Of a stretch of 64,000 nucleotides of DNA, positions 11,175 to 25,379 are shown in pieces. The notes beneath the pieces are model-generated. The model was given only the letters and a program-made list of their open reading frames with translations. It had not been told where the DNA came from and ran no database searches. The DNA is from Cladophialophora immunda (taxonomy: Eukaryota; Ascomycota; Eurotiomycetes; Chaetothyriales; Herpotrichiellaceae). The first letter of the stretch is position 1, and each line of letters opens with the position of its first letter. The position numbers were made by a program, and so were the translations under genes. The stretch is taken from assembly GCF_000835495.1 (NCBI RefSeq), contig NW_015622547.1, positions 3,348,001 through 3,412,000 of the forward strand. Reading direction: 5' to 3'.

Positions 11175-12145
11175 TGATCGAGAGGTAGGAAGGAAGTCTC
11201 GAGAGCGGGAGGAGGCAAGGGCAGGTATCAGGCCGCAGAAGCATCGATCGACCAGGAGGAGCGCCGAGGACCATCAGGGAGACTTGCCAACACGGAAGAT
11301 GATCGGGGAATGATCTAGTACGTTAGTCCTATCAGTCATGGTTCCTTAGAGCCGTAGTACCAAGGTTGGGCTGTCTCGTATCGCAAATGAGTGTGGTGAA
11401 CGCAGCTTGGATTCAGCAAGATAGCTCTACTGCTTTGGGGTATCACGTGTTGCGGGGTGTCACGTGCTGTGGGGTGTACGGAGTACCAATGCTGCCGAGA
11501 TTCCTCCAACGAGCTCATTGATAGACACCACCCCACAGTACGGATGTCTGGAAACAGCGTACATCAATCAACTTTATCCTCGTGAAATTACTCGCACGAT
11601 AAACGCTTCCAGTCCAGATTTTTAGTCCCGCAGAGTGCTTACAGTTGTAAGACGCTGCATGCGAGGAGTTCGTGGGACTGTTTGGTTCTTCCTCATTAAT
11701 ATCTGGCGGGATTGTTTGCACTATCGGGACGAGCTGCTAGCGTGACTCGAGCACGGCGAGTGGAACCCGGAATTTCCGCGAGCCAACCATGATGCTGTAA
11801 TTTTCGATCTCCTGGGACAGAAGAGTCCCATTGCAATACGACTATGGGCTAGCTCACCTCACAGGGGAGCCAAGGACCTCAGGACACCAACTTTGGCTCT
11901 TCTGAGATCTAGATGACTTTTGGACCCCACATTCGTTGAAGACGACCATGTGGCTATGCTAATGGGACTTCCGCGAAACGACGTTGTCCTTGATGTCCCT
12001 TATAGGTGAGACCCAGGGAGGACTTTATAAGGCGCACACGATGAGGTGAAGCCTGGACTCTGTCTATCCTTCACACTTTGATAGTGTTTGGCACTGGAGA
12101 TCACAATTTGTTCCGCAGTCCTTCAATGATCCTTGTTCTATAACA
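11175..12145. other. Divergent promoter region, regulator / monooxygenase
   Basis: About 970 bp without a gene. It holds a tandem CACGTG repeat (11437-11477), an inverted CGG-N5-CCG element at 11768-11778 and a TATAA at 12026-12030, 116 bp before the monooxygenase ATG. Confidence 0.6.
11437..11477. promoter_or_regulatory. 17-bp tandem repeat carrying two CACGTG E-boxes
   Basis: The unit GGGGTATCACGTGTTGC is followed directly by GGGGTGTCACGTGCTGT and a partial third GGGGTGT. CACGTG sits at 11444-11449 and 11461-11466, 17 bp apart, so both would face nearly the same side of the helix. CACGTG is the classical bHLH (Cbf1/USF-type) core. Function is inferred from the motif only. Confidence 0.45.
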
Positions 12146-14591
<2,446 letters not shown>

Positions 14592-15969
14592 TCAAATACG
14601 TCAGGGGATTAGGCGCAGGGGGGGCCGAAACGGGCCCTCCTCGAAAGAGAAGATAGGACCTCGACAATCGACGACTGGGAGGCTAATCGAGGAGCATTCA
14701 AAGAGACGGGGTGAGCGACGTCGGGCATAACACAGCTCGCGTCGTGGCGCTAGACCTTTTGGCCCCTATGAATGGTGAGGCACGGTGATCGCTCACCCGG
14801 CTCGCCGCCAAGCGCGTGCCTCGTACACCAGCCTGCTGACCATGTTTGTTGCCACTTCCGACGCATCTGTTGGACCTCCCGGCACATGTCCTTGCACTTC
14901 TGCTCGAATCCTGACACCGAGCGCGGGCACCAGTTGGACCATGGTGTCGAGACGCCGATACCCACCGGCCCCCTAGAGATGACCCCTCGCAATCGCAGAG
15001 AGAAGGTCTGGTATGTTGTGGCTCGAAAAGATTGTCAAGAGGTGGAAATGTGCGCAGAAGGTGCGACATGCCTCTCTCTGGTTTACACGGTGGGTTTAAC
15101 GCTAATATATTTATCTTAATAAGATAGAAAGGAAAACTCGTAGTTTATACTTCTCGAAACTCTCTAGATAATGCCCAACGTCAGAGCTGCTTTCTGCTTC
15201 ACCTGAGTAAACAGGGTGTCTCAGTCACAGATCCTTTATTGCATGAGCTGGGCTAGGAGAGTGCAAGGTATGAACAGTCGAGTAACTGAGAACAGTTGTC
15301 GTCAAGCAGATGACACGAAAATTGGCTACGAGAGAGTGTAACTATGAAAGGATAATGAGTGTAGCTATATAGTCGTGAGGTCCGTCCCGAACAGGAAACT
15401 GGGAATGGTATGTTGATCCCATTATACCAACATATCAAGTACTTCCTCTTTCGGTAGTCACGTACCGCACGTGATCTAGCCCTGTTCTTGATTCGAGCCT
15501 TCGCCGGGCTGCCACAACCAGCAGACCTTCCCTTGGGCATCCCGCCCTCGGGTCGCTTGAAGGCCGCTTCTAACATCTAGGGGATTTTTATCCTCGATGT
15601 CAACAGACGGGGAGAGACTACTCTAGATTCAGTGAAAGCTGGCCAATTGCAGGATAGTATGCTTCATCAGTTTAGCGGCTGCTGTAAACATGTGTACGAT
15701 TTTGACGGGTACTCCTTGCTGGGTTGATTGCTATTGGTGAATATTGACTTTCGGCATTCCGAAATGATCCCGACCACACGGGCTCGACGGGCTGTGGGAA
15801 ACATTTTGACCACCCCGATAAAGATAATATCAACAGGATTTCCGTTAGGTATTTCAACATCAAGAGGAGAGCTGTCTTCGCAAGATAAGCACCAAGAATA
15901 GAAGGCGATGACGCTGACGAAGGAATCTGGACCATTCCAAGCAGAACAACCATTCACGAGACCCACTCC
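14592..15969. other. Intergenic 1.4 kb
   Basis: No gene is recognised. A short hairpin (TATCTTAATAAGATA at about 15113-15127) lies in AT-rich DNA. The rest shows no conserved reading frame. Confidence 0.5.
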
Positions 15970-16699
15970 ATGGCTTCCGGCAGCAACTCCGAAGATACTC
16001 CAGCCTCGAGACTCCCAGTCAGTGTGCATACCCCCGGCGGTGGACGTAACGAGTCTCCTTTACCAGAGTCCGCGCCAACACTTGGCTACCGCTTCAACCA
16101 CATGATGATCCGGATCCAGGACCCAGAACCCACGCTCAATTTCTACGTCAACCTGATGGGAATGAGAACCGTCTTTGCTATCAACACTGGCCCCATGACC
16201 GTGTACTATCTCGGTTATCCTCAGACACCCGAGCACCGCGCAGATCCGGCCACCTTTGCAAATCACGTTGCGCGACACTCCGTCCTGACGCAGACTCTAG
16301 GACTGCTGGAGCTCTGCCATTATCATGGATCAGAAAAGGAACCGCACGGGTACATTTCGAGCGGGAATGTCGCGCCGCATTTGGGCTTTAATCATCTAGG
16401 ATTCACTGTTCCGAATGTGCCTGAGGCAGTGGAGCGATTAAGGCGCGCGGGAGTGAAAATCTTCAAGGACTATGGACAGGGCCCTGTTGAGGGGATCCCG
16501 ACTACAAAATGGGAAAGGGAAAGGGGAATTGCGACGGATTCTTTGGGCGAAGGGTTTCTTAACGTCGTAAGGCAGGTCGCATTTGTGGAAGATCCGGTAA
16601 GTCCGGGGTCAAGCGAGCAGTACGATGATGAGAGTCTGACTTCTTCCTTAGAATGGTTACATGGTTGAATTGGTCCCCCAACAACTATCCGTACCATGA
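15970..16699 (+). CDS. Glyoxalase I / VOC-family metalloenzyme
   Basis: Exons 15970-16596 and 16652-16699 (intron 55 bp) give 224 aa. The protein has two VOC half-domains in the glyoxalase I arrangement: YRFNHMMIRIQDPEPTLNFY with the first metal His, LGLLELCHYHG with the first Glu, FNHLGFTVPNV with the second His, and NGYMVELVPQ, supplied by the second exon, with the last Glu. All four expected metal ligands are therefore present. The DPEPTLNFYVNLMGM block is typical of lactoylglutathione lyase. The canonical role is detoxification of methylglyoxal hemithioacetal. In a degradation cluster it could instead be a glutathione-dependent isomerase or ring-opening accessory enzyme. A 34-residue N-terminal extension rich in Ser/Pro is unusual but has no targeting motif that I recognise. 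Confidence 0.88.
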
Positions 16700-16926
16700 T
16701 CCTGAAGCTCCAGAAGCTCCAGCGTCATTGCAGCAGTGTTTATAAGATTACAAGCCCCTGAGAGGCGTCAAAACTCTTCGTCCAGGACTGAACATGTTAC
16801 GCTATATCACAGTCAGAAATGTCTAAGATCTCGAGTGACTCCATACAGTCCACTATTGTTCAGTTGCCGATAGCATCAGGAGCGTACCGACCTATGCGCT
16901 GAACCGTACTGATCGTGCCTGAGCTT

Positions 16927-18884
16927 CTACCTAGCTGCAGCTCTTTGCCGAGCCATGATAACCTCTGCCAACTTCTTCAGAGGTAATGGGATATCAAGTT
17001 CCGGCATATATACTTCTATCAGCTAGAAGAACGTCAGATAACTTTACACTGCCACAAACGACGGGATTGAACTGCTTACCTGGACGCCCTGATAACTTGA
17101 GAATGCTTCATCTGCAAGCAGATCCTTTAATGCGCCTTGGGTATGTACGTCAAAAGCACGCGAATATCTCGCCTCTGGGTCAAAGACCCGCAGAAGCTGC
17201 TTAAAGTCCCACTTCAAGATGTCGTTATAGTTCTCGGTCGTTTCGTGGACTGCCCTCTCAATTGCGTATCCATTATTGCATATTACAAAGCTGTGGTTTT
17301 TTCTGTCAGCGCGTTCCATTGTCACAACCAATGCCGCGTATGGGCTTACATGAAGACTTGCAGACGATGCTTGATCATGGTGCTGATTTCTTGACATGTC
17401 AACTGGAAGCTGCCATCCCCTTGAAACAAGACGGTCCGCCGTTCGCTCCCAGCATCTTTAGCAGCTAGGGCTGCACCTTGTGCACTTGGAAGAGAATAGC
17501 CAATACTCGCCCAGAGAGATATGCTGATGAGCATGCTGTCTGGTGGGAGCTTTGTGTCAAATATGCCAAAGCTTGCGGTTCCTGTGTCAGTCAGGACGAT
17601 GTCACCGCGCCGTAGCCAATTGCTGATGTAAGTCCACAGCCAAGCTTGCGTAATCGGACCGGCGTCTTGCGTTGCGACAGTCTCATAGCAGCGAGAGGGT
17701 CGGAAAGGCTGAATCGCAAGGGTGGAGAAGTTGAGTTTCTCCACCATCGCTGGTATGAAAAGGTGTAGATGCACCGGTGAGTAGGTTTTCTCATCGAGCT
17801 GAACTTGAGCAGTGAACAGCTTAATGACGGCCTTCTGATTGATGTTCGCTGATCCGAGATAAGTGGTAACATCTGTGTCGAGCGGTCCAATATGGAGCAC
17901 GAAATCGGATTGCTCGACAAACTCTTGTACGCCTAAGTGTGAGCCGGCTCCAGCATAAAGTCCTCCGAAATTAGGCAGAGTCTCATTGACGAAACCCTGG
18001 GCCAGCGGCGTGACGAAAGTTGGAAGACCCGACTTTACAACGAGGTTATGCATTGCATCATCAATCTATTCCCGACCGTCAGTTGGGCTTGATATGATCG
18101 GTACGCAGTTGTCTTACCCTTTCCCGAGCCGCACCCATATCAACGAGGATGCATGGTCGCTTAGCAGAGCTCAGTTTGCTGGCAAGGGCCACGAGCGCTT
18201 TCGCCTCCTGATTTCTATCGCTGACTGGGTAACTCAGATCCAGAGGTGTGGACAATCTGGACCCATCCACAACCTTGTTCGCCATATCGGCTGGTACATC
18301 CACGTAAACGGGTCGATTAGATATCCAGCATGTCTTCAGGATTTGATCGATTTGCTCCGGGGCGCGTGATGCATCGTTTAGAGTGACCTGGTCAGCAGAT
18401 ACCGTTTTGAACATGTTTTTAAACACGTCATAGTCGCCGTTGCTGAGAGTATGGTGCATGCTGAACTTGGTGTTACCCCTAATGGAGAGAGCCGGGCTTC
18501 CAACAATGTGTACCATGGCGACTTGTTCCGAATATGCGCCAGCGTGAGGGTTGATAGCAGAAAGTTCGCCCACGCCTCCTGTTGTGACGATAGCGCTGAT
18601 ACCTTTAACCCTCGCATAGCCATCGGCAGCATATCCTATCTTCGTGTAAATGACACCTTCTGTTTCACAAGACACCATAATACCATACCTGCATTAAGTT
18701 CATTACAACTTCCAACCCATCTCAGTCCCTCTGAAGATATCGAGTCAAGTAGATTCAGGTTGTAGTCGCCCGGTAGCCCATGGACCGAGTCTATGCCGAC
18801 TTGTCGAAGCCTTGCCCACAAATATCGGGAAAGACTCACGGTCTCGTGCAGGTCTGGCATTATGCTTCCTATTGGCTCCCTCAC
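16927..18884 (-). CDS. ThDP-dependent 2-keto-acid decarboxylase (pyruvate/phenylpyruvate/indolepyruvate decarboxylase-like)
   Basis: Exons 18884-18689, 18635-18118, 18065-17350, 17302-17080 and 17022-16927 give 582 aa. Catalytic features of the PDC group are present: GLPGDYNLNLLD near residue 37, the activating Glu in NELNAGYAADGYAR, the adjacent His pair in MHHTLSNGDYDVF, and the ThDP/Mg motif GDGSFQLTCQEIS...CNNGYAIE. It decarboxylates a 2-oxo acid to an aldehyde. The third exon (substrate pocket) is diverged enough that aromatic substrates (phenylpyruvate, hydroxyphenylglyoxylate) are as plausible as pyruvate. A second in-frame ATG at 18860 (MPDLHETVSLS) could be the true start and gives 8 residues less. 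Neighbours (aromatic hydroxylase, dehydrogenases) suggest a role in aromatic side-chain metabolism. Confidence 0.9.
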
Positions 18885-19368
18885 AGAACCTCTTGCTGTG
18901 ACAGGCTAGCTGGTCTCGTTGAACAACGCCGGCAGTAGGGGTAGATAACCAGGTGATTTGGACAGTCTAGCTACTCCATTTCCACAACGTCCCACGGTCT
19001 CGGACAAGATTTGACAGATGACTTAAGGGTATCACTGCCTGATAGTCGTGAAGGAAGCGGAATTGCAGCGAGCAACGCTGTACATCGCCACAAAATATGA
19101 CTTAGGAGGACGGAATTGCTGAAGGAGAGAGTGGAGTTCAGCCACGGGTGTATTTTGTCCCGCGAACCGGGATGCCGTAGCCCTGTGTGGTGGCCCCAGG
19201 GTTCCTCGTTGGCTAGAATACGGTGAAGTACACCTTGCAAATTCTACCACATACAGCCTAAATTATGGGAAGCTCGAGGTTGGGACCGTATAAAGTCAAC
19301 CGTGAAGAAACCGATATCAGTGCCAGCAAAGACAACATATATCATAAGTTGAACTTGGCTATCTGACG
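18885..19368. other. Divergent promoter region, decarboxylase / SDR
   Basis: About 480 bp without a gene. TATAAA lies at 19289-19294, 75 bp before the SDR start codon. Confidence 0.55.
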
Positions 19369-20086
19369 ATGAGTTCCACCACCGCACCAACCGCTCAGTC
19401 GCTGGCAGGAAAAGTGGCTATTGTGAGCGGCTCATCCTCTGGCATTGGAGCTGCCATCGCAAGAGAACTATCAAAGCGAGGGGGGAGTGTAGTTATTAAC
19501 TACCCCTTTCCATCAGAGAGGCAAAGAGCAGAAAAGGTCTTGCAAAGTCTTCCAGGACAGTCAAAGTCTATTCTTGTCGAGGCGGACCTGTCGACTCTGA
19601 CCGGCCCTCAAGCACTTGCCTCAGCAGCTGCAGCCGAATTTGGCAAAATTGATATATTGGTCAATAACGCCGGTATCAGTGGTCACTCCGCAATAGACGA
19701 GTTAGACGATGGTGAGATCGCACAGATCTGGGATACGTTAGTCAACGTCAATGGTCGAGGAACAATGCTCTTAACCCGCGCAACATTGAAGTACTTAAGC
19801 CGCAGTCACTCTCGCATTATCAATATCTGCAGCACAACATCTCGCAATCCAGATCCCGATATGACCATATATGCCGGATCTAAGGGGATGGTCGAGAGCT
19901 TTACACGCTGCTGGGCGCGAGACCTTGCACGCAAGTACGGCTGCACAGTGAATGCGGTTGCCCCTGGACCCGTCGCCACAGAAGCAATGCTTGCGGCGCC
20001 TGCAGACTTTCTACAGATGCTCGCCAAAAACAATGAGTCTGTTCCGGTTGCGTCGAGGATGGCCAAACCTGAAGAGATCGCATGGA
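19369..20086 (+). pseudogene. Short-chain dehydrogenase/reductase, 5' part, interrupted by retrotransposon
   Basis: This is the first 718 bases of an SDR gene. The NAD(P) site is VSGSSSGIGAAIA, ILVNNAG follows at about residue 97, and the catalytic Tyr-x3-Lys is YAGSKG. The product is close to 3-ketoacyl reductase-type classical SDRs and clearly paralogous to the intact SDR at 27085-27906 (shared INLNGRGT-like, SFTRCWA, KYGCTVNAV blocks). The frame reads KPEEIAW and then meets the inserted LTR; as it stands translation would end two codons later at TAG (20089-20091). The remaining 83 coding bases are at 25506-25588. The truncated product lacks the C-terminal strand and substrate/tetramer surface, so it is probably inactive, although the catalytic residues are retained. 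Confidence 0.93.
20082..20086. repeat. Target-site duplication, left copy (ATGGA)
   Basis: ATGGA directly precedes the left LTR and is repeated at 25501-25505 directly after the right LTR. Five base pairs is the usual duplication made by copia-type integrases. Confidence 0.9.
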
Positions 20087-20207
20087 TGTAGAACTAACTT
20101 GATGAATTGATTGATTGTTCTATCTAGTGGGAACGGTCGCACGGCAGTTTGACTTGCCGGCGTGTAAAAACTAGCCGGATAACCTTCCTAATCAGGTTAG
20201 GGCAATA
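20087..20207. repeat. Left LTR (121 bp; 3' LTR of the minus-strand element)
   Basis: Starts TGTAGAACTAAC and ends GGGCAATA. It is identical to the right LTR except C at 20203 versus T at 25496, a CA-to-TA type change. On the element's coding strand the termini read TATTG...TCTACA. Confidence 0.93.
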
Positions 20208-20214
20208 CCCCCCC
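20208..20214 (-). other. Polypurine tract candidate
   Basis: Seven consecutive C on the plus strand (G on the element strand) directly abut the left LTR, the expected place for plus-strand priming in reverse transcription. Confidence 0.6.
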
Positions 20215-20640
20215 ACACAAGGCACGAAATCTGCCGTAAAATGAAAAAATCCGCTGTAGCATCGATGTTTAGCCTGTAGTGGCGTATGTCGCTCGATGGC
20301 GTTCACAGCCAAATTTACTAGGCGAAAACATGAGTAAACCACGTAAAACACTGAACTTTTGCCTGATAACTAGGTCGCAGGAACGCCTGTTTTGCAAAGC
20401 GTCCTGGCCTGTCCTGATCCACGCGATCTGATTGGCCCGTCTAACCCTGGCAACTCAATGACACTTCGCGCTGTGATTTGGCCTGCTGTAACCATAACAG
20501 TGCCCGTTAACTATTCACCTTTTGATGCTGTAAATCGATCGTTCTATTAATCGATCTATTCGTCGATCGCCCTATTGACGTCGCTGTCGATCGATCTCGT
20601 TTGTGATTCGCTCGTAACCTCGTTGTCGCTTCTATCCTCG

Positions 20641-23600
20641 TTAGTTCGCGTTCGTTACTCGTTCTAGAGTCGTCATCCTAATCATCTACCTAAACTTGTC
20701 AAACATAACAGGATTCAATGGCTTAGTTAGCCTATCTACAGCTATCTCCGTTATTAGTACGAACGAGAACGCCACTATTCCATCTGCGACCTTTTCGCGT
20801 GTGTAATGGTACTGAAATTCGACGTGTCTAGTCCTGCCATGCGTCGATGGTGTTTGCGCCATGGCTAGCGCTGCCTGGTTGTCTCCGTAAACAGTCGTCG
20901 CAACACACTGTTCGCGACCTAGTTCCTTCATAAACTGCCTCAGATAAACTGCCTCTTTGGTGGCATTGCACTGGCTAATATATTCCGCCTTAGTTAAGGA
21001 CGTCGCCGTCGTTCTCTACTTTCTTGATGACCACGTAATTAGTCCGTTTATAAGCGTAAACAAATAGCCTAATGTCGACTTAGTATTAACCGAGTGTTTA
21101 TCGCCCTAATTGCTATCCGAGTGGCTAACGATCTCGTCGTTCTTAGTGTCCTTTTCGTAGAGAATACCCTAGGATCTCGTTCCTACTAGGTATCTGAATA
21201 GATGATTTATACACTCGACCACAACATCAGAAGGATTAGCGTTGAACTGTGCGATCTTCGAGTGAGCATAGGCGATATCTGGCCTAGTCTGATTCGCCAA
21301 CCAGGCAACCGAACCATTCATCTCTTGAAAACGCTTCAATGTCGCCTGTGGACACTGATCTTGTCGTGGAACCAAAACGACCTTGTCGTCAAACGGTGTC
21401 TTTACGGATCTACTGTCCTAGTAGCCAAATCGCTCCAGGATTACGTTATAATAGTCCTGTTAATAAATGAAGACCTTGCCTAGTAGACGTAGGACCTGAA
21501 TACCAACAAATGCCTGCAAATCTCCAAGGTCTCTCAGCTTGTAAGACGCTAGTAATTCAGTCTTTGCCTTCTCGATTGCCTTTTCGTCTGCAGCAAATAG
21601 AGCGAGATCGTCCACGTACAGAATGATGACCACACCCTGTGGATTAACAAACACAGATTGATCGCCCTGGCATCTCCGGAAGCCCATCAAGGCCAACTTG
21701 CGCGAGATATCCAGCCACCATTCACGCGGCGATTGACAAAGACCGAATAGCGCTTTGAGGAGTAGACAACAAGTGCCTTTTCCACCAAAACCAGTAGGAT
21801 GTTGCATATAAACCTTCTCTGCAAGACCTGAGTTGAGGAACGCGTCAACCACGTCCAGTTGCGCAGACTCAAGATCTTCAATACAAGCGATCGCAAGGAG
21901 TAGTCGAATCGATCCTAATCTCGCAGTCGACGCATAAACCTCGTGGTAGTCGACGCCACGAACCTGTTTGTTACCATAGACGACCCACCTAGCCTTGAAT
22001 CGATCTGGTTTCTTAACTAGTACCTAATGGCCTATGAGAACGTTCGATCCAGGCTGAATCGGCACCACTGACCAAGTCCCATTGTCCAGATAGGCCTGAT
22101 ATTGCTGTTCAATTGTATGTTTCCAGCGTTCACGATCTGGCCCCTTCATGGCCTGGCTATAGGACACAACCTTGTGCCCAGTTATCGCCGCCATGTCGAG
22201 ATGCATCCAGACTGCCCTGCTAGCCATTTGATCTGCCATTTCCTTAGCCTTATGCGTTAGCTTAACGACCCTACTACTTCGATGTAGTGTTGGCGCTAAT
22301 GGCTGAACAGGCGGTATCGCACCCAGAAGATTAGGTAGTCGAGGCGCTTAAATAGCATCTTCCTATTCCAGATCAATCACAACCTGATCTTGTTCCATAC
22401 GAGACTATAGTAGATCCAATGGCTCTTCCCTCATAAATCCTGAGTAATCAACCAGTGGCGCATCCTGGATGTCTTTATCGCTGTCAAATTCGTCCATTGT
22501 CTTAATTAGCGCGAGACAGCGACAGTTATCTTCATCAAACACCACATCCTTTGATCGAAACACTCTGCGATCAACAGGATCGTAAACCCAGTAGATGGAA
22601 GGCGAGTTACCGTAGCCAAGCATGATACAAGCCTTGGATCTGTCAGCAAACTTGCCCTGACGCTTCTCTTTTGGCACATGAACGTAAACGCGCGATCCAA
22701 CGATTCGTAGATGACTCAGATCAGGACGTTTACCATTGAATCGTTCGAATGGCGTTATCCAACCAATAGATCTATTGGGACTATAATTATGCAAATAAGC
22801 GGCAGTTTATAACAGGTTCTCCCACAAGACCTCTGGCAAGCCTAAGTCCTTCCGCATAGACCTCATTTTACTCGTAAGCGTTCGATTGAGTCGTTCTACA
22901 ATACCATTAGACTTAGGGCTATAAGGAACCGTTACCTCTTGATAGATCCCAGCCTCTCTGAGATAGCTGAGCAATGTAGAACCCTCATATTCACCACCGT
23001 TATCAACATGAACAAATGCCATAGGCATACTAGTGTTCGTCGTAAGATTGACGTAATGCTTCATCCAGTGTGACGCCTCAGACTTATTCTTGAGGAAATA
23101 AAGGACTACTCGTCTGGAATAGTCGTCTGTGATCGTCATCACATACTTACTACCATTGATCGAAGTAGGAGTTATCGGCCCAGCGAGATCGGTATGAATC
23201 AACTGATTTGGTCTAGTTGATAAGCCGCTGGTTGTGCCCTTGCGCGGAGCACGAGGTTGGTTGGCAAGGATACAGTCTTCGCAGGGTTTTCCAAATGAAT
23301 CTGTGAAATCGACGCCGTCGGCAACCTTCTTGAGTCGATTGAGATAGTCAGGCGATAGGTGGCCCATCCGTCTGTGCCACAGCCTAGCCGTTTCACCACC
23401 TCGGACAGATAATGCTGAAATTGAGTCCTCGCGATGAATCTCAACAAGAGGCGAGACATTGTCCTTTGTGCCCAGTAGGTAACGTCGTCCCTCCTTTAGC
23501 ACACTTGCAATTCTCTTATTGCCCTTGTATAGACCTGTATTGGTAAGGCTAGGAACGCGTTCAAGAATAGCGACCATTTCCTATTCCTTAAGCGCGTGGA

Positions 23601-24948
23601 TACTTAAGAGATTAACACCTAGATCAGGGAAGTACTAGACGTTATCGAATCGAATAGGCACTGTGACGCCATCGAGGTTGCAATCGATGATCACGTCGCC
23701 ACAGCCCTCAGCCTCAATCTCGCTGTGATCTACTAACCTAGTAGTCATCGATCCTTTACGAAAGTTGATGAAATTCGTCCTAGAATAGGTTATGTGGTGG
23801 GAGGCTCCACTGTCGATCAGGAAGCCCTTTTCCTTAGCACCATAAATAGCGATCTCAGACGTGGCGATTGAATAGAAATAGGCTCGATTAGCCGATGCCC
23901 CCCCATCTTCGCTAGAATCTCTAGAAGTCGCATTCTTCTCAAGGAACCTAAGTATCTTAGGAGTAATCTAGTCGGTAATCGAAGCGTTAATAGTTACCTT
24001 TTCCTTGCCCTTATCCTTACTTAGTTAGTCGTCATCAACACGATCAGGATTCGATCTGCAATTCTTCCATTTATGGTCGTTTATCTTGTGTGTTCGACAG
24101 GCCTATTTCTCTGAGTCCTTGTTCTTGTTTTGACTATTATTGGCATTACCATTAGACTTATTACCGCGTTTGTTATTATTACCACTTGACTGGCCTTGAG
24201 CCTTGAAAGCATTGGCCTAATTGGCCTGATTGTTGCCTATCGATTACGCTACCTTACGCAAATCATACTGAAAGACCTTCTGCACCGCTTCATCGAAGAC
24301 TATCTTGCCCTTCTCTGTGTCGAGGATCTGTGAGACCACCAGTTCATAATCTTCGCCTAATCCATTGAGAAAGATAGACACCCAGAAATCGTCATTGAAA
24401 TTGTGTCTAAGTGCCTCAAAACCTGATCGATTGGCGCGTAGTTTGTTGACGTATTCTTCTAGTGTTGCGAACTATTTAGATAGGTAACTGTTGACCAGTA
24501 TCGTCTGTCGATAGACTACCGCGAGGCCTTACTGTTCGTAAGCCTATTTTAGCTTTGCAAGAACATCCTTTGCGGTCTTCTTATGTACAATGAGTGGTTT
24601 GACGTGATTAGTATAGAGATTGTAGATCACCCCCTATACCTTTGAGTTCACTATCTCCCATTTCTCAAATCTCTCAATCTCTTAACTAAGCCATTAATTA
24701 TAGTTCGCGTTAAGCGTAGGGATATCAAAACCCTTTTTAGGTCGTGGTTACTTACGCGCTAGGAAATCCGACGTTACTTTTGCTTTTGCTTTAGTATCCA
24801 GTGTCTCTGGATTCATAACTACCGGTCGCGAGATCGCAGTATAGCACTCCTAAGCGCGGAGTTCCATCTCACAGGCTGGCAACCAGACTGCGTAATTGGA
24901 CTTGCCTTGGAGGATTAAGCGATTCTTGCGATTATTAGACCCCCCCAT
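20641..24948 (-). pseudogene. copia Gag-Pol, single frame with 26 in-frame TAA/TAG codons
   Basis: From ATG 24948 every conserved domain lies in the same frame down to about 20641. The markers are: Gag with a CHHC knuckle (CRTHKINDHKWKNC); protease LIDSGASHH; integrase zinc finger LWHRRMGHL...CEDC, catalytic HTDLAGP, HVDNGGEYEG and NGIVERLNRTL; reverse transcriptase RFKARWVVYGN, AQLDVVDAFLN, LKALFGLCQSPREW and ILYVDDLALF; RNase H YGDNQAALAMAQ and GRTRHVEFQYH. No frameshift or TGA is present. Interrupting TAG codons have their first base at 24852, 24636, 24546, 24474, 24219, 24105, 23970, 23637, 23583, 22407, 22365, 22026, 21420, 21171, 21108, 21018 and 20688. TAA codons are at 24750, 24696, 24684, 24531, 24246, 24027, 22809, 22350 and 21462. 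Whether 20688 is internal or the true end is uncertain; the next stop is TAA at 20643. Under the standard code the protein cannot be made whole. Confidence 0.9.
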
Positions 24949-25366
24949 ATTACCTATTGTTCCACCTTTTCTGCTTTAATTTGCTTAGGAATTCGTGGTG
25001 GGATAGGCTAGGCAGGGGCTATGATCGAGGATTGGTAGGAATTTTCCGATTGTGGCCGATTAGCGCTCGGTTGACGCTCTACCAGAGGCCAATTCGGCGA
25101 TCCAGGCACAGCCACGCACCCCGCGGTGTTAGTCTGTCTAATGACAGAGGGATTAACAGGCCGATCCGTGATAGAATCGCCTGAGATTGGTGGGCGCGAT
25201 TTGTTGTTGGTTTGACTGCCTACACAGTTCCAACCAGAACACCGTTGCTGTATAACCAACAACACAACCCGCAGAACGAAGGATAGGTTATTCCTACTAG
25301 ATAGCCAGGAAAGGATGACCTAGGATGAACCAAACGACGCTTGAGCAACGCGCAATCAAGCGTTTA

Positions 25367-25379
25367 GGCGCTCATAACC
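25367..25379 (-). promoter_or_regulatory. Primer-binding site candidate (half-tRNA-iMet type)
   Basis: Immediately inside the 5' LTR the element strand reads GGTTATGAGCGCC. Its complement GGCGCTCATAACC contains CAT in a stem-loop-like context, as in the initiator tRNA anticodon arm. Drosophila copia primes from this internal half of tRNA-iMet rather than from the CCA end. The match is made from memory of that mechanism. Confidence 0.5.

Noticed and set aside
20641..24948. A retrotransposon using a code in which TAA and TAG both mean glutamine
   Set aside because: Attractive because there is no TGA and no frameshift, but at least two TAGs sit at positions where copia proteins usually have Trp, and neighbouring missense changes fit C-to-T at CA. 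RIP-like mutation explains both; the idea is kept only as an alternative.
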